A stretch of 7,711 nt of DNA, from positions 1-7,711 of the forward strand of contig JAISTZ010000125.1 in the NCBI GenBank assembly GCA_031272345.1. Direction: 5' to 3'. This stretch comes from Spirochaetaceae bacterium (GTDB lineage Bacteria; Spirochaetota; Spirochaetia; Treponematales; Treponemataceae). Below are positions 1-6,068 of the stretch, in pieces; position 1 is the stretch's first letter; each line of letters opens with the position of its first letter. The notes below the pieces were generated by a model. The model had not been told where the DNA came from, did no database searches, and was given only the letters and a program-made list of their open reading frames with translations. The position numbers were made by a program, and so were the translations under genes.

Positions 1-69
1 ATTGTTGACAGCATCAAGGATCTGGACGCTTCCGGCTGGAACTATAAATCAACAAAATCCAGCCTATAG
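1..69 (+). CDS. C-terminal tail of an unidentified upstream gene (partial)
   Basis: Frame 1 is open from the first base of the window to a TAG at 67-69 and encodes 22 residues, IVDSIKDLDASGWNYKSTKS followed by SL. Only the end of the gene is present, so no family can be recognised. The stretch is more AT-rich than the rest of the window. A second frame (from base 2) is also open across this short region, so the choice of frame is not secure. Frame 1 is preferred because its stop codon falls exactly where a hairpin and T-run suggest the transcript ends. It would be the same strand as the following PLP enzyme but a separate transcription unit, since a promoter lies between them. Confidence 0.4.
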   Translation: MVDSIKDLDASGWNYKSTKSSL

Positions 70-76
70 TTTTTTT
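34..76 (+). terminator. Possible intrinsic terminator of the upstream gene
   Basis: A perfect 7-bp inverted repeat (GGCTGGA at 34-40, TCCAGCC at 58-64) with a 17-nt loop is followed after five bases by a run of seven T (70-76). The stop codon of the upstream reading frame lies between stem and T-run. The loop is long and the spacer between stem and T-run is not ideal. A competing pairing (AACTATA at 40-46 with TATAGTT at 65-71) also exists. The site is plausible but weak. Confidence 0.33.
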
Positions 77-123
77 GGGGGCCCTATCGCCGGATGACTT
101 TTCCCTGCGTCTTTTCCTCCGTC

Positions 124-152
124 TTGACACCGGTTTTTTGCGGTTTTATACT
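124..152 (+). promoter_or_regulatory. Sigma70-type promoter of the PLP enzyme gene
   Basis: A perfect -35 hexamer TTGACA (124-129) is separated by exactly 17 bp from TATACT (147-152), which matches the -10 consensus at five of six positions. Transcription should start near 159-161. The Shine-Dalgarno sequence would then lie at the very 5' end of the message, and the leader would be only about 11-15 nt. That leaves no room for a riboswitch, so any sulfur-amino-acid control would have to act at the promoter itself. No obvious operator repeat is seen. Confidence 0.75.
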
Positions 153-161
153 CCCATCATC

Positions 162-167
162 AAGGAG
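162..167 (+). promoter_or_regulatory. Ribosome binding site that fixes the PLP enzyme start
   Basis: AAGGAG lies 6 nt before the ATG at 174 and only 3 nt before the tandem ATG at 171. The normal spacing favours 174. It also argues against the in-frame TTG at 75, which would lie upstream of the promoter. Confidence 0.7.
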
Positions 168-173
168 ATTATG

Positions 174-1307
174 ATGAAAGAAGATACCCTGTGTGTGCAC
201 GGCGCCCAGCCCTTTGACCCGCAAACCGGCGCGGTGAGTGTGCCGATTTTTCAGAGCGCCACCTTCAGGCATCCGGGGCTGGCCCAGTCCACGGGGTTCG
301 ACTACTCCCGGAGCGGCAACCCCACCCGGTCCGCCCTGGAGCAAACCATCGCCAAACTCGAACAGGGAACATCGGGCCTGGCGTTCTCCACGGGCATGGG
401 CGCAATTTCCTCAATAATCAAGCTGTTCCTGCCCGGGGACCACCTCATCGTGTCCGAGGACCTCTACGGGGGCACCTACCGGCTCTTCCACGAATACTAC
501 GCCAAATACGGCCTCTCCTTCTCCTGGGTTGACACCAGTGACTTCGCCAAGGTGAAGGAAGCGGTCACCCCCAAAACCAGGGGGATGTTCATAGAGACCC
601 CGTCGAACCCCATGATGAAGGTCACGGACATCGGCCGGTGCGCCGCCCTGGCCCACGAACACGGGGCCCTCCTCATTGTGGACAACACCTTCCTCACCCC
701 CTACTACCAGAAGCCCCTCACCCTGGGGGCCGACATAGTGATTCATTCGGGCACAAAATATCTGGCCGGCCACAACGACACCCTGGCGGGCCTGGCGGTC
801 CACGCCTCCCCGGCCATCGAGGAACCCCTCAGGGAGGCCCAGAAGAGCGAGGGCGCGTCCCTGGGGCCCTTCGATTCATGGCTCGTGCTCCGGGGCATCA
901 AAACCCTGGCCCTGCGGATGGAAAAACACCGGCAGAACGCCTTCAGGGTTGCCTCCTGGCTCCGGGAACACGGGGAGGTCGAGAGGGTGTTTTTTACGGG
1001 CTTTGATGACCATCCCCAGTACGCCCTCTCCCGCGCCCAGGCGACGGGCCACAGCGGCATGATTTCTTTCTATGTCAAACACCAGGAAACCGTGCCCAGG
1101 GTGCTCAAGAGGGTCAAGCTCATTTTGTTTGCCGAGAGCCTCGGGGGGGTCGAAAGCCTGATCACCTATCCCCTGGTGCAGACCCACGGGGCGATTCCGG
1201 AGGCCATGCGGGAATCCGCCGGGGTGAACGACCGGCTCCTCAGACTTTCGGTGGGCATCGAAAACCCGGACGACATCATCGCGGACCTGGCGGAGGCCCT
1301 GGGCTAA
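174..1307 (+). CDS. PLP-dependent trans-sulfuration enzyme (Cys/Met metabolism family, MetB/MetC-like)
   Basis: This is a 377-residue cytosolic enzyme of the fold-type I Cys/Met-metabolism family, which includes cystathionine gamma-synthase, cystathionine lyases, methionine gamma-lyase and O-acetylhomoserine sulfhydrylase. It is full length for the family. Visible motifs are YSRSGNPT (44-51, whose Tyr and Arg contact the PLP phosphate of the partner subunit in this family), STGMGA (72-77), LYGGTYRLF (97-105), VDNTF (169-173), the Schiff-base lysine K195 in HSGTKYLAGHND, ESLGGVESL (321-329) and LRLSVGIE (356-363), whose Arg binds the substrate carboxylate. The YGGTYR motif is closer to gamma-synthase and lyase members than to methionine gamma-lyase, which usually has a Cys there. 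The exact reaction cannot be fixed from motifs. It is a single-gene unit behind its own promoter and converges on the binding-protein gene. The tandem ATG at 171 is the alternative start. Confidence 0.93.
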   Translation: MKEDTLCVHGAQPFDPQTGAVSVPIFQSATFRHPGLAQSTGFDYSRSGNPTRSALEQTIAKLEQGTSGLAFSTGMGAISSIIKLFLPGDHLIVSEDLYGGTYRLFHEYYAKYGLSFSWVDTSDFAKVKEAVTPKTRGMFIETPSNPMMKVTDIGRCAALAHEHGALLIVDNTFLTPYYQKPLTLGADIVIHSGTKYLAGHNDTLAGLAVHASPAIEEPLREAQKSEGASLGPFDSWLVLRGIKTLALRMEKHRQNAFRVASWLREHGEVERVFFTGFDDHPQYALSRAQATGHSGMISFYVKHQETVPRVLKRVKLILFAESLGGVESLITYPLVQTHGAIPEAMRESAGVNDRLLRLSVGIENPDDIIADLAEALG

Positions 1308-1313
1308 AACAGA

Positions 1314-1350
1314 CGGGGTTTTGCGGCCCTGGGGCCATCCTACAGCCCCG
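1314..1350. terminator. Weak candidate bidirectional terminator between convergent genes
   Basis: The two convergent genes have 32 bp between their stop codons. A short hairpin, GGCCC-TG-GGGCC (1325-1336), is nested inside a 5-bp outer pair (CGGGG 1314-1318, CCCCG 1346-1350). On the minus strand a T-containing stretch (GTCTGTTTT) follows. On the plus strand there is no proper T-run after the hairpin. The site is listed because both transcripts must end near here, but the signal is poor. Confidence 0.2.
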
Positions 1351-2440
1351 CTTCGGAGGCGGTGCGGTACCCCGTGTCGACCACTTCTTTCTTGAGATTC
1401 TCCCTGGTGACGATGACCGGCTTGAGGAGCGCCGAGGGCACGGCGTAGGCCCTGCCGTCCCTGGTTGAGTCATTGGGGCAGCTCGCGGTGTCCAGACCCG
1501 CCGGGGTCTTCCCCTGCATGATCGTGTCAACAAGCTCCGCCGCGGCCCGCGCCAGGAGCCGGGTGTCCATGAGGACCGAGGCGTACTGCTCGCCCCCCAG
1601 GATGGACTTGCAGGCCCCCGCGGTGCAGCCCAGGCCGCCCGCAACCGGCAGGGGCTTCTCCGGCGCGCTGCCGTACCCGGCGGCCTTGCACACCCCAAGG
1701 ATTGACAGGCTGATCTGGTCCGAGGGCGACAGGATGCCGTCCAGGGCCTGGTTGGTGTAGTACCCCGCAAGGAGGTTTTCCATCCGGGCAGCGGCGGCTT
1801 CGCCGCTCCAGCGGAGGGTTCCCGCGAGGTCCATGCCCTGCTGGCCGGAGCCGATTTTGAGGGCCCCGCTGTCGAAGTAGGGTTTGAGCCTGTCCATGGC
1901 GCCGTCGTAGAATTTGTAGGCCCTGCCGTCCTCCGGGGAACCGCCGAATACTTCGATGAGGACAGGTTTTTTTGCCGGGGCGTCCAGTTTGAGGCCGGTG
2001 ACGAGGATGTCCCCCATCTGCCTGCCCGCGGCGTAGTCGTCGAAGGCGACGTAGTAGTCCACGTTGGGGCTCTTCATGATGAGCCGGTCGTAGGCGATCA
2101 CCGGGATTTTTGCCGCCGCCGCCTGGGCGAGCGCATCCGACAGACCCTCCCCGTCAACCGGCGCGATCACCAGACACCTGGCGCCGACGGCAATCAGGTC
2201 TTCAATCAGGCGCGCCTGGGTTTGGGCGCTGTCATCGGAGAACTCAAGGCCGACCGTGTACCCCAGTTTTTTGAGCCCCCCCTGAAGGGCCGCGCCGTCC
2301 CTGCTCCTCCGTTCCTCCGGCAGGGCGGGCAGCACCACGCCGACGAGACCCTTACCGCCCTCGCCGCCCCCCCCGCGGCAACCCGCACAGACACCCAATG
2401 CACGCAGGGCGGCCGTCACCACAGCACATAGTCCCTTCAT
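1340..2440 (-). CDS. ChvE-like periplasmic sugar-binding protein, probable lipoprotein, with altered ligand motifs
   Basis: The 366-residue protein is a type I periplasmic binding protein of the ABC-transporter substrate-binding class, most like ChvE-type multiple-monosaccharide binding proteins. Family landmarks are AYDRLI (116-121), FGGSPED (165-171), FYDGAMDRLKPYFDSG (177-192), SGQQGMDLAGTLRW (198-211), ILSPSD (236-241) and VPSALLKPVIVT (334-345). The N-terminus is a short signal sequence with Cys21 preceded by V-C-A-G, a loose lipobox, then a Gly-rich linker. An Arg at 13 interrupts the hydrophobic core. Pocket motifs differ from the family: PEERRSRDG (41-49), GGSPEDGRA (166-174) and GGLGCTAGAC (268-277) replace the usual ERW-xx-DG, DDNNA and GQDAE-like segments. 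No permease or ATPase is nearby. The ATG at 2440 is preferred to the GTG at 2455 because AAGGGGG (2446-2452) lies 5 nt before it. The gene starts 11 bp after the transpeptidase stop, so the two are co-transcribed. Confidence 0.88.
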   Translation of the reverse strand: MKGLCAVVTAALRALGVCAGCRGGGGEGGKGLVGVVLPALPEERRSRDGAALQGGLKKLGYTVGLEFSDDSAQTQARLIEDLIAVGARCLVIAPVDGEGLSDALAQAAAAKIPVIAYDRLIMKSPNVDYYVAFDDYAAGRQMGDILVTGLKLDAPAKKPVLIEVFGGSPEDGRAYKFYDGAMDRLKPYFDSGALKIGSGQQGMDLAGTLRWSGEAAAARMENLLAGYYTNQALDGILSPSDQISLSILGVCKAAGYGSAPEKPLPVAGGLGCTAGACKSILGGEQYASVLMDTRLLARAAAELVDTIMQGKTPAGLDTASCPNDSTRDGRAYAVPSALLKPVIVTRENLKKEVVDTGYRTASEAGL

Positions 2441-2445
2441 AAACG

Positions 2446-2452
2446 CCCCCTT
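2446..2452 (-). promoter_or_regulatory. Ribosome binding site that fixes the binding-protein start
   Basis: Reading the minus strand, AAGGGGG is followed by five bases (CGTTT) and the ATG at 2440. The alternative GTG at 2455 has its GGAG directly abutting it, too close to function well. That GTG shares bases with the TGA stop of the upstream transpeptidase gene. Confidence 0.6.
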
Positions 2453-4326
2453 CACTCCAAATGGAGCTCTATCTTCATGCCCGCCCTCACCGGAGCGCCG
2501 GGGGCCGGGGATTGACGCACCACCCAGCCGTCACCGGTGAGGAGGATTTGCAGGTCCCTCCGTTCCTCGAGCAGGCGGGTGATGGCGCGTTTGGAAACCC
2601 CCGTCAGGTCGGGCATGGCGCTGCCGATGGCGATCTCCCCGCCGGCGGGGGGGGTGATTTCGCCGGAATGGGAGAAGGACGCGGCCCCGCTGCGGAACAT
2701 CCCCAGGTGGTCGATAATCACGTTGGCGGCCTCGGCAACCACCGGCGCGGCGATCCGTCCCGCCAGGGTTTCGCCCTGAGCCTTTGTAATCACCAGGTAG
2801 AGAATGACCCTGGGGTCCCGCACCGGGAATATGGCCACGCAGTTGGACAGGAAGTCCGTCTCGCTGTAGCCCCCCCCGGTCTCCTTCGCCATCTGGGCCG
2901 TGCCGGTTTTTACCCCCAGGGCGATGTCCCCCAGGGCGGCGCGGCTTCCGGTGCCGCTTTCGGCGGTGGATTCCATGCAGCTCAGCACGTACCGGGCGGT
3001 TTCCGGGGAAAAGACCCGCCTCAGGAATTGGGGCTCGTGTTTGTACAGCTCCTCCCCCTCCCGGTTGGTGATTCGGGAGATCAGGGTGAGCTTGACCGGT
3101 ATGCCCTGGTTCGCCAGGGCGGTCGCCGCCTCCACCACTTGCAGGGCGGACACGCTGATTTCCTGCCCGAAGGACATGGTGGCCTTTGACCGCCGGGACC
3201 AGAGCCTGTCGGAGGTTGACTTTACCGACCCCGCGGTTTCCCCCGGAAGCTCCACCCCGGTCCGTGAGCCGAACCCCAGGCTTCGGATTCCCTTGAGGAA
3301 GGGCTCGGAGTCGATTCTCTCGCTCATCTGGGCGAGGGCCACGTTGCAGGAGAGCCGCAGGGCGTCCCTGGCTGTCACGGCGCCGTGGCTGCCGAGACAG
3401 GTGATTCTGCCCCCCCCGTCCCGGAGGAAGTATTCACCCCCGCAGTAGAAGGTGTCGTCCCCGTCGATCACCCCGTTGTCGATGAAGGTGGCCACGGAGA
3501 AAATTTTGAACACCGAGCCGGGCTCGTAGGCGAAGTTCGCGGGCCGGTCGGCCTGTTCCGCAATGGTTGAGGAGGGGTATTCGTTCAGGTTCGCCGAGGG
3601 CAGACTGATGTACGAGAGGATTTCCCCGGACCGGCTGTCCGCCACGAGCATCATCAGGCTTTCCGCCTGGGTGCGCTCCATGGCTTGCCGGGCGATTTGC
3701 TCGAGCTTGTACTGGAGGTTCGTGTCTATGGTGAGGTACACGTTGTGCCCGTGGAGGGCCGACGCGGGGTCCGTGGAGGGCCGGGCCTTGAGGTCCTCCT
3801 CCCTGGAGCGCTCCACCCCCGTGAGCCCGGCGCCGTCGTCCCCGGCAAAGCCGACGAGTTGGGACGCCAGGGAGTTTTCAGGGTAGAGCCTGCCGGGGAT
3901 GCGGTCGAAGTAGAACCCCTGGAGGTTGTTATTCTTTATGACCCCGTAGGCCGCCTCGTATTCGGGCTCGGACATCTTGCGCTTGAGGTACACGAAATTG
4001 TTCTGGGAGGAGCGGATCTGGTCTTCCAGCGCGTCCGCGGGGATGCCGGTCACCGGCGAGAGGAGCGCCGCCGCCCTGGGGATGGACTCGGAGGGCACAT
4101 TCGCCGGTTCCGCCGCCAGGTGATAGAGGTAGACCTGCACCGCCAGGGGCTTCCCGTTCCTGTCCACGATTGAACCGCGCTCCACCGCCGGGGAATTCTG
4201 GAAGGGCGGCGGAATCTCCTTGAACGCGAGCCGGGCGTACACGCTCACCACATAGACCGTGAACACGGCCACAACGAACAGCAGGATGAGGAGCCTGGGC
4301 CTGGAATAAAACCTGTTTATTTGCAT
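2452..4326 (-). CDS. Class B penicillin-binding protein (FtsI/SpoVD-type transpeptidase) with C-terminal PASTA domain
   Basis: This 624-residue, single-pass membrane DD-transpeptidase crosslinks peptidoglycan in the periplasm. A short basic N-terminus precedes a membrane anchor at about residues 11-31. The dimerisation/pedestal region follows, opening with RGSIVDRNGKPLAV (50-63) and containing GLTGVERSREEDL (167-179). The transpeptidase domain carries all three catalytic motifs: SVFK (271-274, nucleophile Ser271), SCN (326-328) and KTG (473-475). After a flexible linker (about 545-565) comes one PASTA-like domain (about 566-624, MPDLTGVSKRAITRLLEE and a repeat-ending V-x-AGMKIELHLE), typical of FtsI/PBP2x/SpoVD-type enzymes. 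It is intact and of normal length. The ATG overlaps the end of the signal peptidase gene by 10 bp and has a near-consensus TAAGGTGGT upstream (4327-4335), so the two are translationally linked. Whether it serves division or elongation cannot be told from this window. Confidence 0.93.
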   Translation of the reverse strand: MQINRFYSRPRLLILLFVVAVFTVYVVSVYARLAFKEIPPPFQNSPAVERGSIVDRNGKPLAVQVYLYHLAAEPANVPSESIPRAAALLSPVTGIPADALEDQIRSSQNNFVYLKRKMSEPEYEAAYGVIKNNNLQGFYFDRIPGRLYPENSLASQLVGFAGDDGAGLTGVERSREEDLKARPSTDPASALHGHNVYLTIDTNLQYKLEQIARQAMERTQAESLMMLVADSRSGEILSYISLPSANLNEYPSSTIAEQADRPANFAYEPGSVFKIFSVATFIDNGVIDGDDTFYCGGEYFLRDGGGRITCLGSHGAVTARDALRLSCNVALAQMSERIDSEPFLKGIRSLGFGSRTGVELPGETAGSVKSTSDRLWSRRSKATMSFGQEISVSALQVVEAATALANQGIPVKLTLISRITNREGEELYKHEPQFLRRVFSPETARYVLSCMESTAESGTGSRAALGDIALGVKTGTAQMAKETGGGYSETDFLSNCVAIFPVRDPRVILYLVITKAQGETLAGRIAAPVVAEAANVIIDHLGMFRSGAASFSHSGEITPPAGGEIAIGSAMPDLTGVSKRAITRLLEERRDLQILLTGDGWVVRQSPAPGAPVRAGMKIELHLE

Positions 4327-4844
4327 ACCACCTTACCTAATATATTTCGGACAGATACGAACCCATATTGACGGGAATCCACCGAGTCCGCCTCGTTGTC
4401 CCCCACCGCGAAGATGAATCCCCGGGGAACCGCGGGGGTGTGTTTGAACCGCTGGTACTGGCCCTCCGTAAGGGGGAAGGTCCTCCCGTTGACGGACACG
4501 GCGTAGGCGGATTCCGGGGAGGGTCCGGGGGAAAATGCCAGCCCGTCACCCCCGGCGGCGACACAGCGTTTGACCACGGTCTTGCTGCCGTAGATGTAAA
4601 TCACCACGTCGCCCCTTTGGGGGGCCGCCCACTGAATCAGCAGCTCCGAAGAAAAGGGCAGGGAAAATCCGTAGCTCAGTTTATTCACGATGATGCGGGA
4701 CCCCTCCCGGATGGCCGGTTCCATTGAATTGCCCGAAACCCTGAGAATATCCGCCGCAAAAAGCTTTATGCCCACCCCGAGGGCGGCCCCAAGGACGACC
4801 GCGCGCAAAGCGGCCCGCCCCATGGGGCGGCTTCGTTCCCCCAT
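4317..4844 (-). CDS. lepB: Type I signal peptidase (S26 family)
   Basis: This is a 175-residue membrane-anchored serine protease that removes signal peptides from Sec/Tat-exported proteins on the outer face of the inner membrane. One hydrophobic anchor spans about residues 11-31. The conserved boxes are all present: SGNSMEP (37-43) with catalytic Ser40, RGDVVIY (77-83), VVKRCVAAGGD (90-100) with general-base Lys92, and GDNEADSVDSRQYG (148-161). The usual GDNRDxSxDSR box has Glu-Ala where Arg is common, a tolerated change. The protein is compact, with a single anchor rather than the two of E. coli LepB. The frame stays open far upstream, to 5537, but that extension is antisense to the LysM gene and is not real. 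The ATG at 4844 is chosen because it lies at the predicted transcript start. It has no Shine-Dalgarno, so the message may be leaderless. The alternative is the ATG at 4823. Confidence 0.9.
   Translation of the reverse strand: MGERSRPMGRAALRAVVLGAALGVGIKLFAADILRVSGNSMEPAIREGSRIIVNKLSYGFSLPFSSELLIQWAAPQRGDVVIYIYGSKTVVKRCVAAGGDGLAFSPGPSPESAYAVSVNGRTFPLTEGQYQRFKHTPAVPRGFIFAVGDNEADSVDSRQYGFVSVRNILGKVVCK
4815..4830. repeat. Perfect 16-bp palindrome at the start of the signal peptidase gene
   Basis: CCGCCCCATGGGGCGG reads identically on both strands and is centred on an in-frame ATG of lepB (4823). It lies roughly 15-30 bp downstream of the predicted transcript start, a position where an operator could act. 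It is also explicable by GC-rich coding sequence (Pro-Met-Gly-Arg), so function is unproven. Confidence 0.3.
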
Positions 4845-4851
4845 AGCAAAT

Positions 4852-4880
4852 ATTCTAATATGTGAAGGTTTTTCTGTCGA
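4852..4880 (-). promoter_or_regulatory. Sigma70-type promoter of the lepB-PBP-binding-protein operon
   Basis: On the minus strand TCGACA (4880-4875, five of six matches to the -35 consensus) is followed after exactly 17 bp by TAGAAT (4857-4852, five of six matches to the -10). The start point would be about 4843-4846, at or next to the lepB ATG (4844-4842). It lies in the only AT-rich patch between the divergent genes. No comparably good promoter was found for the divergent LysM gene. Confidence 0.68.
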
Positions 4881-4889
4881 TAGTAAAGT

Positions 4890-6053
4890 ATGGAAATTCT
4901 CTGTTACCTTGATTCCGGTTATGCCCCTCCGATCCCGGAAGCCCCGGGGAGGGGACTCAGAGTAAAATCTTTCATCGCCGCCGTTGCGGCCGGGAGCCCC
5001 CCATTCACCGCGGCCCTGCTGCGCCGGGCGGGCGTCCTTGTGCAGACCCTCCGGGCCGCCCTGACTCCCAGGGCACTGACGGTCATCGGGGCGGCGGCCC
5101 TCTGCGCGATCCTGGGCTGGGCCGGGGGCTACGGCCTCTTCGTCCTGGGGGGGGCGATTCCCCTGCCCGCCGGAGCCCTGTCGCCGAAACCATCGGCCTA
5201 TGAACTGGACGCCCTGGACAGGGTGATGACCCAATTCGTGTTCCCCCTTCAGAACGAAGTTGACGAAGCGGGCGCCCTCTCCGGCAGCCCCGAAACCGGG
5301 AAGGTCCCCTACACCAAACCCGTGGAATTCACCCCCTACACGGTGAACACCGGGGACAACCTCACCAGCATCTCCCGCCGGTTCGGTCTGAGGAATATCT
5401 CCACCCTGATTTCCGTAAACGGCATACAGAACGCCCGGCGGATTCGCCCGGGGCAAACCCTGAGCGTCCCCTCGATCGACGGAATCTTCTACACCGTCGC
5501 CCCGGGGGACACGATTACGGGCATCTCCGCCAAACACAACATCATCGTTGAGGACATCCTCGACGTGAACGACATGAACAGCACGAACATCCGGGCCGGA
5601 ACCAGGCTGTTCCTGCCCGGCGCGCGGCTCGACCAGGGGACTCTCAGGAAATCCCTGGGGGAACTCTTTTCCATGCCCCTGGCGGTTTCGTGGAGACTCT
5701 CGTCACCCTTCGGAATCCGGCCCGACCCCTTCACGGGCGCGCAGAGCCAGCACACGGGCATCGACATGGCCGCCCCCGCCGGGGCGTCGATCTATGCGTC
5801 CCTGGGGGGCAAGGTGGTGACCGCCGCATACTCAAACGTGTACGGCAACTACGTGGTCATCGACCACGGCAACGGCTACCAGACCCTCTACGGGCACATG
5901 CAGAAGAGCCTCGTCAAAAAGGGCAGCGCCGTGGCCCAGGGTGACAAAATCGGCCTTGTGGGCAGCACGGGCTACTCCACGGGCCCGCACCTGCATTTTT
6001 CTGTGTATAAAAACGGGCGGCTCATCAACCCCCTGAGCATCCTGAAACGATAA
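4890..6053 (+). CDS. Membrane-anchored double-LysM M23 peptidase
   Basis: The protein has up to 387 residues: a membrane segment (about 62-88), a linker, two LysM peptidoglycan-binding domains and a C-terminal M23/LytM peptidase. LysM 1 is YTVNTGDNLTSISRRFG onward (150-195) and LysM 2 is YTVAPGDTITGISAKHN onward (201-244). The peptidase holds HTGID (288-292), YGHM (334-337) and GPHLHF (365-370), giving the complete set of expected zinc ligands (H288, D292, H369) and catalytic His residues (H336, H367). It is therefore probably an active endopeptidase in the periplasm rather than a degenerate activator. The ATG at 4890 is the first start after an in-frame stop but has a poor ribosome site. About 60 residues precede the anchor, and a GTG at 5040 would give a conventional short signal anchor. 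The gene heads the rightward operon and diverges from lepB across 45 bp. Confidence 0.9.
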   Translation: MEILCYLDSGYAPPIPEAPGRGLRVKSFIAAVAAGSPPFTAALLRRAGVLVQTLRAALTPRALTVIGAAALCAILGWAGGYGLFVLGGAIPLPAGALSPKPSAYELDALDRVMTQFVFPLQNEVDEAGALSGSPETGKVPYTKPVEFTPYTVNTGDNLTSISRRFGLRNISTLISVNGIQNARRIRPGQTLSVPSIDGIFYTVAPGDTITGISAKHNIIVEDILDVNDMNSTNIRAGTRLFLPGARLDQGTLRKSLGELFSMPLAVSWRLSSPFGIRPDPFTGAQSQHTGIDMAAPAGASIYASLGGKVVTAAYSNVYGNYVVIDHGNGYQTLYGHMQKSLVKKGSAVAQGDKIGLVGSTGYSTGPHLHFSVYKNGRLINPLSILKR

Positions 6054-6055
6054 CC

Positions 6056-6060
6056 GGAGG
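6056..6060 (+). promoter_or_regulatory. Ribosome binding site for the zinc-ribbon gene
   Basis: GGAGG sits just after the LysM gene stop (6051-6053) and 8 nt before the GTG at 6069. It supports this non-ATG start, which places the first CPWCG knuckle at residues 5-9. Confidence 0.65.
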
Positions 6061-6068
6061 GACCTGCT

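Noticed and set aside
75..173. TTG start giving 32 to 33 extra residues to the PLP enzyme
   Set aside because: It lies upstream of a near-consensus promoter. The AAGGAG at 162-167 points to the ATG at 174, and family homology begins at that Met.
1276..1770. 164-codon minus-strand frame overlapping the 3' part of the binding-protein gene
   Set aside because: Arg/Pro/Ser-rich out-of-frame translation of a GC-rich gene; it also runs into the end of the convergent PLP enzyme gene.
2461..3189. 242-codon open frame on the plus strand opposite the PBP gene
   Set aside because: Its translation is Gly/His/Arg-rich with no recognisable motif. It is an antisense shadow of high-GC coding sequence with an intact PBP on the other strand.
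4851..4890. Promoter for the LysM/M23 gene in the divergent region (GATAGT or TAAAGT as -10)
   Set aside because: No acceptable -35 lies at the right distance; the AT-rich bases there are already used by the lepB promoter.
4845..5537. Upstream extension of the lepB frame, open for about 230 more codons on the minus strand
   Set aside because: It is antisense to the well-supported LysM/M23 gene, shows low-complexity Gly/Arg/Pro-rich translation, and the lepB promoter sits at 4852-4880.
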